Assembly: GCF_029892065.1 (NCBI RefSeq)
Contig: NZ_CP120374.1
Location: 496,001 to 560,000, forward strand
Direction: 5' to 3'
From: Sinorhizobium garamanticum
GTDB lineage: Bacteria > Pseudomonadota > Alphaproteobacteria > Rhizobiales > Rhizobiaceae
Length of the DNA stretch: 64,000 nt
In this document: piece by piece, positions 27,387 to 35,312 of the stretch
How positions within the stretch are numbered: the stretch's first letter is position 1
Layout: every line of letters begins with the position of its first letter
Position numbers and translations under genes: made by a program
The notes under the pieces: generated by a model
What the model was told of the DNA's origin: nothing
What the model saw: the letters and a program-made list of their open reading frames with translations, nothing else
The model's database searches: none

Positions 27387-27743
27387 TCAGCCCGCTTTCG
27401 TTGGCCGCTTTACGGCGTTTCGCTTGACCCGAGTCCAGTCGATACCGGCCAGCAAAAGCGAGAACTCTTGGCTACTCATCTGCATCGCGCCATCGCGGAT
27501 CGGTGGCCAAACGAACTTGCCCTGCTCCAACCACTTCGTCGCCAGGATCATGCCTGACCCGTCCCAGTAAATGCAGCGAAGGCGATCGCAACGCTTGGCG
27601 CGGAACACGAACACGTCGCCACAATAAGGATCGGCCGCAAGGGCTGACGCCACCAATGCCACCAGGCCATTCATGCCGCGCCGGAAGTCGACAGGCCGCG
27701 TCGCCACCATGATCTTCACGCCATTCGGCGAAAGACCGATCAC
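27387..27743 (-). CDS. tnpB: IS66 accessory protein TnpB
   Basis: A 118-residue protein with the standard IS66 ORF2 features: MVATRPVDFRRGMNGLVALV, VFVFRAKRCDRLRCIYWDGS and KWLEQGKFVWP. The GTG start overlaps the tnpA stop (GTGA), so its translation is coupled to the end of tnpA. It is full length. It is required with TnpA and TnpC for transposition of this family. Confidence 0.94.
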   Translation of the reverse strand: MIGLSPNGVKIMVATRPVDFRRGMNGLVALVASALAADPYCGDVFVFRAKRCDRLRCIYWDGSGMILATKWLEQGKFVWPPIRDGAMQMSSQEFSLLLAGIDWTRVKRNAVKRPTKAG

Positions 27744-28209
27744 CGGCGACCTCGCAACGCCGCTACTACCGCTTGCGCCAACTCGGGCGCCACCGAGCCG
27801 ATCACGGTCAGGCGCGCGCCGGCAATCTCGATCTCAATTCGACCAGCGGCCACGGGGGCGACATCCGACCGCGAGCCCTCGTGAAGCGTTCGATCTCCAA
27901 CCACGTCACCGGCACGAACACCGCCTGCTGCGCGCAGGCCTTGGCAGATCGACGAGAGGTCAGCCCGGCTTCCCGACGCCAGACGTTCAGCAAACCGCGA
28001 TTGACGCCCCAGCGCCGGGCAACAGCCGAGATGTTCACTCCGGGTTCGGCGCTCTCCGCAAGGATCCGCGTCTTCTGCTCGTCAGTCCAATTCCGCCGCT
28101 GCCGCCGACCGGTGATCACCTCGATCCGACGATATTTTCCGTCATGCCTGGCTTCATCCATGCCTTCATCCATGACTTCAAGCATGGCATCAGCGCGATC
28201 TCCAACCAT
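27740..28209 (-). pseudogene. tnpA: IS66 TnpA, frameshifted
   Basis: The first ~105 residues read normally (RRNWTDEQKTRILAESAEPG, NISAVARRWGVNRGLLNVWR, ending QQAVFVPV). The expected C-terminus (VAPVAAGRIEIEIAGARL, then ELAQAVVAALRGRR, stop at 27740) is present in another frame, so a single-base slip lies between about 27850 and 27905. In the first frame translation ends at 27808. Either TnpA is dead or the shift is bypassed by ribosomal frameshifting, which I cannot decide. Confidence 0.8.
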
Positions 28210-28275
28210 CCCGTTCCGCTCCTATCGATGAAGGAGCTTATCTCGCGGCCTCAATCACAAAAGGAAAGGTGGGGT

Positions 28276-28290
28276 GTTCGTCGCGCTCAC
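28276..28290 (-). repeat. IS66 right terminal inverted repeat
   Basis: GTTCGTCGCGCTCAC on the + strand, the exact complement of the first 15 bases of the left end. Confidence 0.92.
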
Positions 28291-28298
28291 GATTGGCC
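28291..28298. repeat. IS66 target duplication, right copy
   Basis: GATTGGCC, identical to 25137-25144. Confidence 0.93.
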
Positions 28299-28512
28299 AC
28301 GCGGTCAGCATGGTGACGATGTTTTCGAGGACGCTCTCGATGCCGCCGGTCGCCTGCGCGAATGCTGGCTCGATCGCGCCCATCGACAAGACGCAAGCCA
28401 TCAGGAGGGCGCGGCAACGCGGCGGATTACGGCCTTGTATCTCATTCAGATTGCTCCGATTGTTCGTTTTGGAAGACGAGGACGGAAGATCTCCGTCGCG
28501 ATTTGAAGACAT
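28291..28512 (-). pseudogene. virB2: VirB2/TrbC-type pilin, 5' remnant
   Basis: About 70 residues. A long polar leader precedes the pilin signal (RALLMACVLSMGAIEPAFAQ), then ATGGIESVLENIVTMLT. That is the normal start of a mature VirB2 pilin before its first membrane helix. The two membrane segments (usually GN..RLLA...VGIAWM) are absent. The sequence across the IS66 insertion does not supply them, so the gene was cut before the IS arrived. It implies a former type IV secretion or conjugation locus nearby. Confidence 0.75.
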
Positions 28513-28807
28513 CCCAGGATGGGACGCTTGCCAGAACGAACAGCCTCACGCGAAGGTGCACCATCGCCCTCGGGGTGCCGAAGCCACCTGCCCTATCGTC
28601 AGCGCGGCAAGGCGGTAGCGGATTTGCTATCGTCTCGATTTACCCACGCCATCGGCGTGCGCTCCTGACCCGCCCGCGACCCTGGACATACAAATAAACA
28701 AGGCCGTAAGAACGTTGGGTGGTCTAGTTGAAATCGCAAGCGCAGCCCGCTTCGTTTTCTTGCGGATCTACAGAACGTGAATGCCGGAGCACTGATTGGG
28801 ACTCGGA

Positions 28808-29995
28808 ATGCATCAGAAGCTGATACCAGCGTTGACCGCAATCAGCCTAATCCTCTGCCAAAGCGAACTTGCCACAGCCGCGGACGAAACGGTGGTGGAG
28901 GTTCCTCGCCACCCGCCGGCACGAAAATCCGCTCCCAAGGACAGTTCCATGCAGTTAGTTCAACCGGCGGCTCCGAACGCATCGGTCGCTCAAAACCGTA
29001 CTGCAAAACCGCGTTGCGGCGAAGTCGTCGTCACCGCGCTCTTGGCGTCCGGTTCTGAGCCCATTTCTTTGACTTGCAGCATCCGTTTGTCCTCCGCGAA
29101 TGTTATCACTCACCCACTTGTCTTCGAAGGAAGCGGCGCTTCCGGATCGTTGCTGGACTGCAACGGAGCTACACTCGACGTCAGCGCGGGGCGCTCCCGG
29201 AAAGAAAAAACCGCGATCGTCGTTCGCTCTAGAAGAACCGGTTCTGGGACTTGGGACGCGCCTTCTGGCGTGACGGTGCGCAATTGCAAGATTAAGGGAT
29301 TCGTTCGCGTTTATGGACTTGGTGAAAACGCCAACGGTGAGGCAATGAGACTGTCGTCCCACAACGCCCATCACACGGCATTCGCTCAAGCATCCGCTCC
29401 GAAGGACGTGCGTGTTGAAAACGTGGCCTTCGATGCGCCCGGCGGCATTCCCTTTTACGTTGGCCCTGGCGTAACAGGGGCAGCGTTGGTCGACACCAGG
29501 ATCGGTGGCACGTCGACGTCAGTCGCAGTCTACCTTGACGCTGAGTCCGCCAACAACAACATCAGCAACAACCTGTTCACGATCGCTACAGAGAAGCGCG
29601 AGTTGATTGCCATCGACGGTTCAGCCCGCAACAGGATCACCAATAATGTCTTCGGACAGGCCGAAAACGGCGGTATTTACCTTTACCGAAATTGTGGTGA
29701 AGGCGGCGTTATCCGACATCAGGAACCACAATACAATCAGATCATTGGCAATACGTTTCGCTATCGCTCGTTGTACTTCCTGAAGCCCGCCGTCTGGCTG
29801 AACTCTCGCAACGGCAAGCGCAATTATTGCTTCAAGGATCCTGCCTTTCCTTTTGGCAGCAGCGCGAGCAACCTGGACCTCGCCCGGCACAACGTCGTCC
29901 GTGGCAACAAACTTCAAGGCGGCCCGAGAGATCTCATTCGGAACGACGATCCTACGAATGACATAGGTGGCAATGTTGCAATAGTCGGACGATGA
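28808..29995 (+). CDS. Secreted right-handed beta-helix protein
   Basis: A 395-residue protein starting at MHQKLIPALTA (a TTG 12 nt upstream is possible). Residues 1-24 are a signal peptide ending ELATAA. A low-complexity linker follows, then repeats typical of parallel beta-helix (pectate-lyase-like) proteins with Asn ladders: NNNISNNLFT, NRITNNVFG, NQIIGNTFRY and NVVRGNKLQG. A run VTVRNCKIKGFV opens the helix. It may bind or cleave a polysaccharide, or act as an epimerase, but no catalytic residues can be assigned. It is flanked by debris on both sides, and its own frame is intact. Confidence 0.72.
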   Translation: MHQKLIPALTAISLILCQSELATAADETVVEVPRHPPARKSAPKDSSMQLVQPAAPNASVAQNRTAKPRCGEVVVTALLASGSEPISLTCSIRLSSANVITHPLVFEGSGASGSLLDCNGATLDVSAGRSRKEKTAIVVRSRRTGSGTWDAPSGVTVRNCKIKGFVRVYGLGENANGEAMRLSSHNAHHTAFAQASAPKDVRVENVAFDAPGGIPFYVGPGVTGAALVDTRIGGTSTSVAVYLDAESANNNISNNLFTIATEKRELIAIDGSARNRITNNVFGQAENGGIYLYRNCGEGGVIRHQEPQYNQIIGNTFRYRSLYFLKPAVWLNSRNGKRNYCFKDPAFPFGSSASNLDLARHNVVRGNKLQGGPRDLIRNDDPTNDIGGNVAIVGR

Positions 29996-30197
29996 TGATC
30001 ATCCACAACCATCCTACTCGTCGATTTCCAGTCGCGGTCAATTACGCTTCTACCATTGAATCACATACGTTTTCTGAGTTGTCGCACTACAGGATGCCGT
30101 GGCATTTTTTTTGGGGGATCGAGCACCCTTCTGACCCAAGTCGGCGACCCCAGGAACCCGTCTGGCGACCCCACTTCAGAGCCGACGGGAGAGCCAA

Positions 30198-30503
30198 GTG
30201 CCAAGCCTCACGAATGGAGAAATTCGCCGCGCGCTGAAACAAGTCGAAGAGAGCGGCAAGCAGTTAAACCTCATCGATGGTGAAGGCCATGGCACCGGCC
30301 GGCTCGTCCTCGTTATGAAGCCGATGCCAACCCGCGTAACTGCAGACCGGATGGCCCCAGCAATGGCGCGACCAGAAATGGATCAAGAAAAGCTCGGATC
30401 TTATCCGGCGATGAGCCTGAGCACGGCTCGGAACGTGTTCGATCGTGACTTTGCTCATGTGATTCTGAAGGGCCGCAACATCAAGATCGCAGGAGGTCCT
30501 AGT
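30198..30503 (+). pseudogene. Tyrosine-recombinase integrase, N-terminal fragment
   Basis: It opens PSLTNGEIRRALKQVEESGK, followed by the arm-binding pattern GTGRLVLVMKPMPTRVTA and KLGSYPAMSLSTARNVFDRD, as in rhizobial phage/ICE integrases. The catalytic domain is missing. Between about 30350 and 30385 the residues read PAMARPEMDQE. Restoring one base deleted in AAGAAAAG and removing one C from GGCCCCAG gives the family-like QQWRDQKWIKK. Two compensating indels therefore mark the fragment. It runs directly into an antitoxin gene. Confidence 0.8.
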
Positions 30504-30528
30504 ATCGAAAAGGGATCTGCCCGACACG

Positions 30529-30927
30529 ATGGTCTCCCCCGAGACCGGCGAGACGCTACGCCGGGGGATGCGCCCCTTCGTGGTTATCTATAGGGGCAAG
30601 AGCAAAACCAATGAACTACCGGGATACCATCCGGAAAACGGTGACGAAGGTATTCATGTGGGTGACGACATGGCCGTTACCGACGCGGCCTTAAGGGCGT
30701 TGAAGGAGGCGCTCGAAGGCATTCCCTCGCCTGCCACTATAAAAAGAGTACGGAAGAAACTGAAACTGTCTCAGCGTGAGGCTGGCGGCCTGCTCAAGGT
30801 TGGGGAAAATGCCTTCGACAAGTACGAGCGGGGGCTGGTCGAGCCAAGCGGCCCGACCAGCCAGTTGTTACGTCTACTGGATCACCATCCCGAGCTGATC
30901 GAGGAACTCCGTCAACGCGTGGCCTAG
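30529..30927 (+). CDS. Orphan MqsA/HigA-type antitoxin
   Basis: About 132 residues. The middle (RGMRPFVVIYRGKSKTNELP and GIHVGDDMAVTDAALRALKE) and the C-terminal helix-turn-helix (KRVRKKLKLSQREAGGLLKV, EPSGPTSQLLRLLDHHPELI) match YgiT/MqsA-type antitoxins. The N-terminal zinc-binding cysteines are absent. Similarity in frame begins upstream of this ATG (SKRDLPDT), next to an AGGAGGT ribosome site at about 30490, but no start codon is left there. No toxin gene precedes it; the integrase fragment does. It could still act as a DNA-binding autoregulator. Confidence 0.7.
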   Translation: MVSPETGETLRRGMRPFVVIYRGKSKTNELPGYHPENGDEGIHVGDDMAVTDAALRALKEALEGIPSPATIKRVRKKLKLSQREAGGLLKVGENAFDKYERGLVEPSGPTSQLLRLLDHHPELIEELRQRVA

Positions 30928-30973
30928 TCGCTCATGATGCCAGCGTGGAGCAACGCGGTTCCCAATGAGATGT

Positions 30974-30997
30974 TATGCGACATTCGAGGCTCAGAAC
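30974..30997 (+). repeat. TATGCGA repeat, copy B
   Basis: A 24-base unit TATGCGAC ... ATTCGAGG ... CTCAGAAC. Upstream GTTCCCAATGAGATGT resembles the left part of copy D. It lies between the orphan antitoxin and the end of the MalK-type ATPase gene. Confidence 0.55.
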
Positions 30998-31145
30998 CCC
31001 TATTCGGTTACGACCTCTCGCGGCGGAGCCGTTCGGCCAGCGTCACGCCGGACATGTAAGGGCTTCCGAGACCTGCTCCTTCAAAGAGGACGGCAACCCC
31101 ATCGGGCACGTTCCGCCGAGTCCGGCGGTTGCGCGGCGGTCCCGG

Positions 31146-32222
31146 TCAGCTGAGGCGGAGGCCCGACCTGGCGTCGAAGAGATGAAATGTCTCCGGATTG
31201 CCGCGCAAGTGAATCTGTTCACCCACCCGGATCGTGGCATTCCGCGGGAATTCGACGGTGAGCATCTGTCCCTCGCCGATTTCAACATAGCCGTAGGTCT
31301 GGCTGCCCAGCCGTTCGGCGACCGCCAGCTTGCCGCTGAACCAGGCATCTTCCGCCAGGCAGGGTGACAGGTCCTCCGGCCTGATGCCCAGGATCGCGGG
31401 CCCGTCCTGCGACAGACCGATGCCCGAAGCGGGCAACTCGCGGCCACTCTGGCGAATTGTGCGCCGGCCGGTACCGTCGCCAACCACATCCACCGGCATG
31501 GTGTTCATGGTCGGACTGCCGATGAAGCGGGCGACGAAGAGGCTCGCCGGACGATGGTAGAGGTCGAGCGGCGGGCCGATCTGCTCGATGGCGCCGGAAT
31601 TCAGCACCACGATCCGATCGGCAAGTGTCATCGCCTCCACCTGGTCATGGGTGACATAGATGGTCGTCGCCTTCATTCGGTTGTGCAGCTTGGCGATCTC
31701 CAGGCGCATCTCCACGCGCAAGGCGGCGTCGAGATTGGAGAGCGGTTCGTCGAACAGGAAGGCGGACGGCTCGCGCACGATCGCGCGCCCCATGGCGACG
31801 CGCTGGCGCTGACCACCGGAAAGTTGGGCCGGGCGGCGATCGAGGAAAGGCTGGATCTTGAGGATATCGGCAGCCTGCAAAACGCGCCGCTTGATCGTCT
31901 CCTCGTCGGCTCGGCGCATCTTGAGCCCGAAGGCCATGTTCTCGCGCACGCTCATGTGCGGATAAAGCGCATAGTCCTGGAACACCATGGCGATGTTGCG
32001 ATCGGAAGGCGGCAGGGCGTTCACCACCTTGCCGCCGATATCGAGCACGCCGCCGGAGATCTCCTCCAGCCCCGCGATCATGCGCAGCAGGGTGGATTTG
32101 CCGCAGCCGGAGGGGCCAACCAGCACGAGGAATTCTCCGCTCGCGATCTCGATGTCGATGTCATGGATGACTTGCAGCGAGCCATAGGTTTTCCGGATCT
32201 GCCTCAACGCGATAGCGGTCAC
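31146..32222 (-). CDS. MalK/UgpC-type sugar ABC ATPase
   Basis: A 358-residue ATPase with Walker A GPSGCGKST, Q-loop VFQDYALYPHMSV, signature LSGGQRQRVAMGRA, Walker B AFLFDEPLSNLD and the H-loop VTHDQVEA, plus a C-terminal TOBE regulatory region. It is divergent from the GntR-led operon that encodes the matching binding protein and two permeases, neither of which has its own ATPase, so it should energise that importer. It shares the control region at 32223-32322. Confidence 0.93.
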   Translation of the reverse strand: MTAIALRQIRKTYGSLQVIHDIDIEIASGEFLVLVGPSGCGKSTLLRMIAGLEEISGGVLDIGGKVVNALPPSDRNIAMVFQDYALYPHMSVRENMAFGLKMRRADEETIKRRVLQAADILKIQPFLDRRPAQLSGGQRQRVAMGRAIVREPSAFLFDEPLSNLDAALRVEMRLEIAKLHNRMKATTIYVTHDQVEAMTLADRIVVLNSGAIEQIGPPLDLYHRPASLFVARFIGSPTMNTMPVDVVGDGTGRRTIRQSGRELPASGIGLSQDGPAILGIRPEDLSPCLAEDAWFSGKLAVAERLGSQTYGYVEIGEGQMLTVEFPRNATIRVGEQIHLRGNPETFHLFDARSGLRLS

Positions 32223-32251
32223 GAATTTTCCTCCACCAGGCCAATCGGTCC

Positions 32252-32284
32252 TTGACCTTTATTATCGATATCAATATCAATAAT
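32252..32284 (+). promoter_or_regulatory. GntR operator overlapping a promoter
   Basis: ATTATCGATAT (32261-32271) and ATATCAATAAT (32274-32284) form a palindrome with one mismatch and a 2-bp centre. A TTGACC at 32252-32257 and TATCAA at 32275-32280, 17 bp apart, give a plausible promoter for the + strand operon that the palindrome would cover. The site is in the divergent gap next to the GntR gene, so autoregulation and control of the ATPase gene are likely (inference). Confidence 0.62.
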
Positions 32285-32322
32285 GATACACACGACGATT
32301 GGCAACTCCACAGGTCGCATCC

Positions 32323-33009
32323 ATGACTTATTTTCCCGCAGGGCCGCATGGTCGAAATGCCGGCAAGCCGGCGAAGTCGACGGCAGCCTTCAATGCGCTG
32401 AAGCGGGACATCATGCTCGGCGTATTGCCGGCCGGGACGGCGCTGACGGAGCTGGATCTGGCGGCCCATTTCTCCTGCAGCCAGGGCACGGTTCGCGAAG
32501 CGCTGCTTCAATTGCAGGAAGAGGGTCTCGTGCGCCGTCAGGGCCATCGCGGCACGCAGGTCTCCGAATGCACGGAGGCCGAGGCCGTCGAGATGTTCCG
32601 CGTGCGCCAGCAGATCGAATGCAACGGCATCGTCCGCGTGCTGCAGGCGCCGAGCCGCAACCTCGTCTCGGACCTCCGCGCACTGCTCGCAGAGATGGTA
32701 GAAGCCGCCAGGGCCGGCGACGAGCTCGAGCTTGCCTCTTTCGACCGGGACTTTCACCGCCGCATCTTCCAGGACGCGCGTCTGCCGGCCTTGGATCCGA
32801 TCCTGCACCGCTGCCTCGTCCATAACCATCGCTTCAAGATCTCGCGCAGCACGACGCCGCGCGATCTCACGGCGACCGCTCAACGCCACGGCCCGATCAT
32901 CGATGCGATCGAGAGCGGCGACCTCGCCAGGACGAGCGCGGCGCTCAGCCATCACATCGCGACGATCGTCGATCTGGGACCGGACGTCTTTCCGGATGCC
33001 AGCCAATGA
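32323..33009 (+). CDS. GntR-family (FadR/FCD) regulator
   Basis: About 228 residues from MTYFPAGPHG (a TTG 24 nt upstream is the alternative). The winged helix spans roughly residues 22-80 (AFNALKRDIMLGVLPAGTAL; CSQGTVREALLQLQEEGLVR). The all-helical FCD ligand domain follows, with RQQIEC, FDRDFHRRI and SHHI, matching metal-binding His positions of the family. It is the first gene of the + strand sugar operon and overlaps the esterase gene by 4 nt. Confidence 0.9.
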   Translation: MTYFPAGPHGRNAGKPAKSTAAFNALKRDIMLGVLPAGTALTELDLAAHFSCSQGTVREALLQLQEEGLVRRQGHRGTQVSECTEAEAVEMFRVRQQIECNGIVRVLQAPSRNLVSDLRALLAEMVEAARAGDELELASFDRDFHRRIFQDARLPALDPILHRCLVHNHRFKISRSTTPRDLTATAQRHGPIIDAIESGDLARTSAALSHHIATIVDLGPDVFPDASQ

Positions 33010-33971
33010 ACGACACGACGAACATGTCGCGCCTCTCGCCGGAAATGGCAGAGCTGCTTACCCCCCTCGCTCAGGTCGACCCGACCCTGATGCCACCTGC
33101 CGAAGGACGGCTGTTGTCCGAGGAAAGCAACCGCCGCTGGAACCGCGAGCTGCCTGCGATGGCACGCGCCGCGCAGGCATGGATCGAGCCGATCGCAGAG
33201 CTTGGCTCCGAGAGGGTGCGCGTCAAGGTCCTGGTGCCTGATCGCCCTGGAGCGGGCGCAATCGTCTTCGTCCATGGCGGCGGTTTCGCCTTCTGCAGCC
33301 CGGAAACGCATGAGCGCTGCGCGCGAGTGCTGGCGCTCGAATCCGGCCTGCCGGTTCTGCTGCCGGACTATCGGCTGGCACCGGAAAACCCGTACCCGGC
33401 CGGGCTCAGGGACGTGATCTCGACGGTCCGGCAGGCCCCCCTTCTTATGAAGGCTTCTGGCCTGGAAGCCGGTCCACTGATCCTTGCCGGCGATTCCGCC
33501 GGCGCCAATCTGGCGCTCGCCGCGATGCTGCACGAGCAGGCGATCGGACTGCCGCCGGTGGCGGGCGGGCTTCTCTTCTACGGCACCTATGCGGGCGACT
33601 TCGCGACCGCTTCCTACAGGGAATTCGAGAACGGACCGGGACTGACCGCGGGCAAGATGCAACGCTACTGGCGCTGGTATGTCGGCGATCGTGATGTCTC
33701 CACCGACCCTTTGGCCTGCCCGCTCCTGGCCGAAGACGCCGCGCTCGCCACCCTCCCCCCGCTTCACCTCATGGCCGCGGGCGTCGATCCCCTGCTGTCG
33801 GACACCCTCGCCCTCAAAGTACGCCTTCGCGCGCTCGGCCGCAGCGAAACGGCGACCGTCATACCCGGGGTCACGCATGGCTTCCTGCAAAATACCCTCG
33901 ATCTTGCGGCAGCGCGGGAGGCGTTGGCCGAGGCCGGGCGAGCGGCCGCTCGAATGGCCGCAACCACCTGA
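33006..33971 (+). CDS. Alpha/beta hydrolase, HSL-type esterase
   Basis: A 321-residue hydrolase. The oxyanion-hole motif HGGGF lies near residue 90. The nucleophile is in LAGDSAGANL, and the acid and base are in AAGVDPLLSD and PGVTHGF. DYRLAPENPYPAG is the family signature. It is a cytoplasmic esterase acting on small acyl esters, so it could deacylate an imported acylated sugar (inference). The ATG overlaps the GntR stop, and the binding-protein gene starts 24 nt later. Confidence 0.9.
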   Translation: MNDTTNMSRLSPEMAELLTPLAQVDPTLMPPAEGRLLSEESNRRWNRELPAMARAAQAWIEPIAELGSERVRVKVLVPDRPGAGAIVFVHGGGFAFCSPETHERCARVLALESGLPVLLPDYRLAPENPYPAGLRDVISTVRQAPLLMKASGLEAGPLILAGDSAGANLALAAMLHEQAIGLPPVAGGLLFYGTYAGDFATASYREFENGPGLTAGKMQRYWRWYVGDRDVSTDPLACPLLAEDAALATLPPLHLMAAGVDPLLSDTLALKVRLRALGRSETATVIPGVTHGFLQNTLDLAAAREALAEAGRAAARMAATT

Positions 33972-33995
33972 GTTCGATTTTCAGAGGAGGAGACA

Positions 33996-35195
33996 ATGAA
34001 AATCTGGAGGACATTCACCATTGGCGCCGCGCTTGCGGTCTCGCTGGTCGCGAGCGCCGCATCGGCGGAGACCGTTCGCTTCTGGTACCATTTCGACAAT
34101 CCGGAAAACCCGATGGACGAGCTGGTCGCCAAGTTCGAGGCCGCCAATCCCGGTATCGAGATTGAAGCGGAAAATGTTCCGTGGAACAGCTACTACGACA
34201 ATCTCTACACCGCGCTGGTCGGCGGCAATGCGCCCGATGCGGCCATGGTCAAGCTTTTCGCCCAGCCGCGGCTGATCGAAATGGGTGCGCTCGAACCAAT
34301 TGGCGAGCGTATCGACGCCTGGTCCGGCAAGGCGGACCTGCTCGACAATCTTCTCGAACTGAACAAAGGTCCGGACGGCCAGCAATATTATCTTCCGGTC
34401 CAGTATGTGGTGCTCTACCTCTATTATCGCGCCGATCTCTTGGAGCAGGCTGGCCTGAAGCCGCCAACGACCTGCGACGAGTTCCGCGATGCCGCGATCA
34501 AGCTGACCAAGGCGCCCGATACCTATGGCTTCGGCCTTCGCGGCGGCAAGGGCGGCTGGGACCAGTGGGGCGCCTTCGTGCTGTCGCAGGGCGCCAAGCT
34601 CGAGCCCGGCGGTCTCACCACGCCGCAGGCGGTCGCTGCCAACCAATGGTTGATCGACCTCTTCCAGAAGGACAAGGCGATCCCGCCGTCGGCTCCGAAC
34701 GACGGCTTCCAGGAAATCACCGGCGCCTTCAAGAACGGCACGACGGCGATGACCATCCATCACATCGGCTCGTCCAAGGACATGGTGACGGCTCTCGGCG
34801 ACAAGGTCTCCGCCGTGCCCGTTCCGGAATGCGGCGGCGGCCGCTGGACGTCCTACGGCGACGAGTCGCTGGCGATCTTCTCTTCGTCCGAGGCCAAGGA
34901 CGCAGCCTGGAAATGGATCTCGTTCCTCGCGGAGGCCGAGAACAACGTGGAGTTCAACAAGGCGACCGGCCAGTTGACCGTGACCAAGAGCGGCTCGGAG
35001 AACTGGGACCTGCATGAACGCCGCTTCGTCGACGCCACCGTGCAGTCGCTGCCCTTCGCGCGTGTTCTACCCCCGAACACGGCGACCTCGGAGTTCGTCA
35101 ACACCGCCTGGCAGACCACGATGCAGCAGGCGCTGACGGGCCAAATCACCTCCGAGCAGATGATGCAACAGCTCGAGTCTCTCTTCGCGCAATGA
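33996..35195 (+). CDS. Family 1 extracellular sugar-binding protein
   Basis: A 399-residue protein; residues 1-24 are a signal peptide (FTIGAALAVSLVASAASA, cleaved before ETVRFWYHF). The MalE/UgpB fold shows MDELVAKFEAANPGIEIEAE and KGGWDQWGAFVLSQGAKLEP. AGAGGAGGAGAC lies before the ATG. It delivers a sugar, oligosaccharide or polyol to the two permeases that follow. Two stem-loops after the stop likely keep this mRNA segment abundant. Confidence 0.92.
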   Translation: MKIWRTFTIGAALAVSLVASAASAETVRFWYHFDNPENPMDELVAKFEAANPGIEIEAENVPWNSYYDNLYTALVGGNAPDAAMVKLFAQPRLIEMGALEPIGERIDAWSGKADLLDNLLELNKGPDGQQYYLPVQYVVLYLYYRADLLEQAGLKPPTTCDEFRDAAIKLTKAPDTYGFGLRGGKGGWDQWGAFVLSQGAKLEPGGLTTPQAVAANQWLIDLFQKDKAIPPSAPNDGFQEITGAFKNGTTAMTIHHIGSSKDMVTALGDKVSAVPVPECGGGRWTSYGDESLAIFSSSEAKDAAWKWISFLAEAENNVEFNKATGQLTVTKSGSENWDLHERRFVDATVQSLPFARVLPPNTATSEFVNTAWQTTMQQALTGQITSEQMMQQLESLFAQ

Positions 35196-35206
35196 TGTCC
35201 TGCCCA

Positions 35207-35234
35207 GGGACTGGCCGGGACACCGGGCAGTCCC
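35207..35234 (+). terminator. Intra-operon stem-loop 1
   Basis: GGGACTGGCCGG and CCGGGCAGTCCC pair with one internal mismatch around a GACA loop, 11 nt after the binding-protein stop. It probably acts as an attenuator or a 3'-end stabiliser rather than a full stop, because the permease genes follow on the same strand. Confidence 0.65.
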
Positions 35235-35249
35235 GACCTCCGAATTCAC

Positions 35250-35275
35250 GTCCGGCCGAACACCGGCGGCCGGAC
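35250..35275 (+). terminator. Intra-operon stem-loop 2
   Basis: GTCCGGCC and GGCCGGAC form an 8-bp perfect stem around a 10-nt loop, 15 nt after the first hairpin in the same gap. Confidence 0.55.
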
Positions 35276-35312
35276 CAATTTCGAGAGCCTTCACCGGCCG
35301 GGATATGACCGC

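Larger units (their letters stand above)
25145..28290 (-). mobile_element. IS66-family element with UPF0149 cargo gene
   Basis: A complete 3146-bp element. The ends are inverted repeats beginning GTGAGCGCGACGAAC (25145-25159 and the complement at 28276-28290), with weaker similarity a few bases further in. The flanks carry a perfect 8-bp direct repeat GATTGGCC (25137-25144 and 28291-28298), the size expected for IS66. Genes on the minus strand in order: tnpA (frame-shifted), tnpB, tnpC, then a UPF0149 gene that overlaps tnpC by 4 nt. The intact target duplication points to a recent insertion. Confidence 0.95.
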
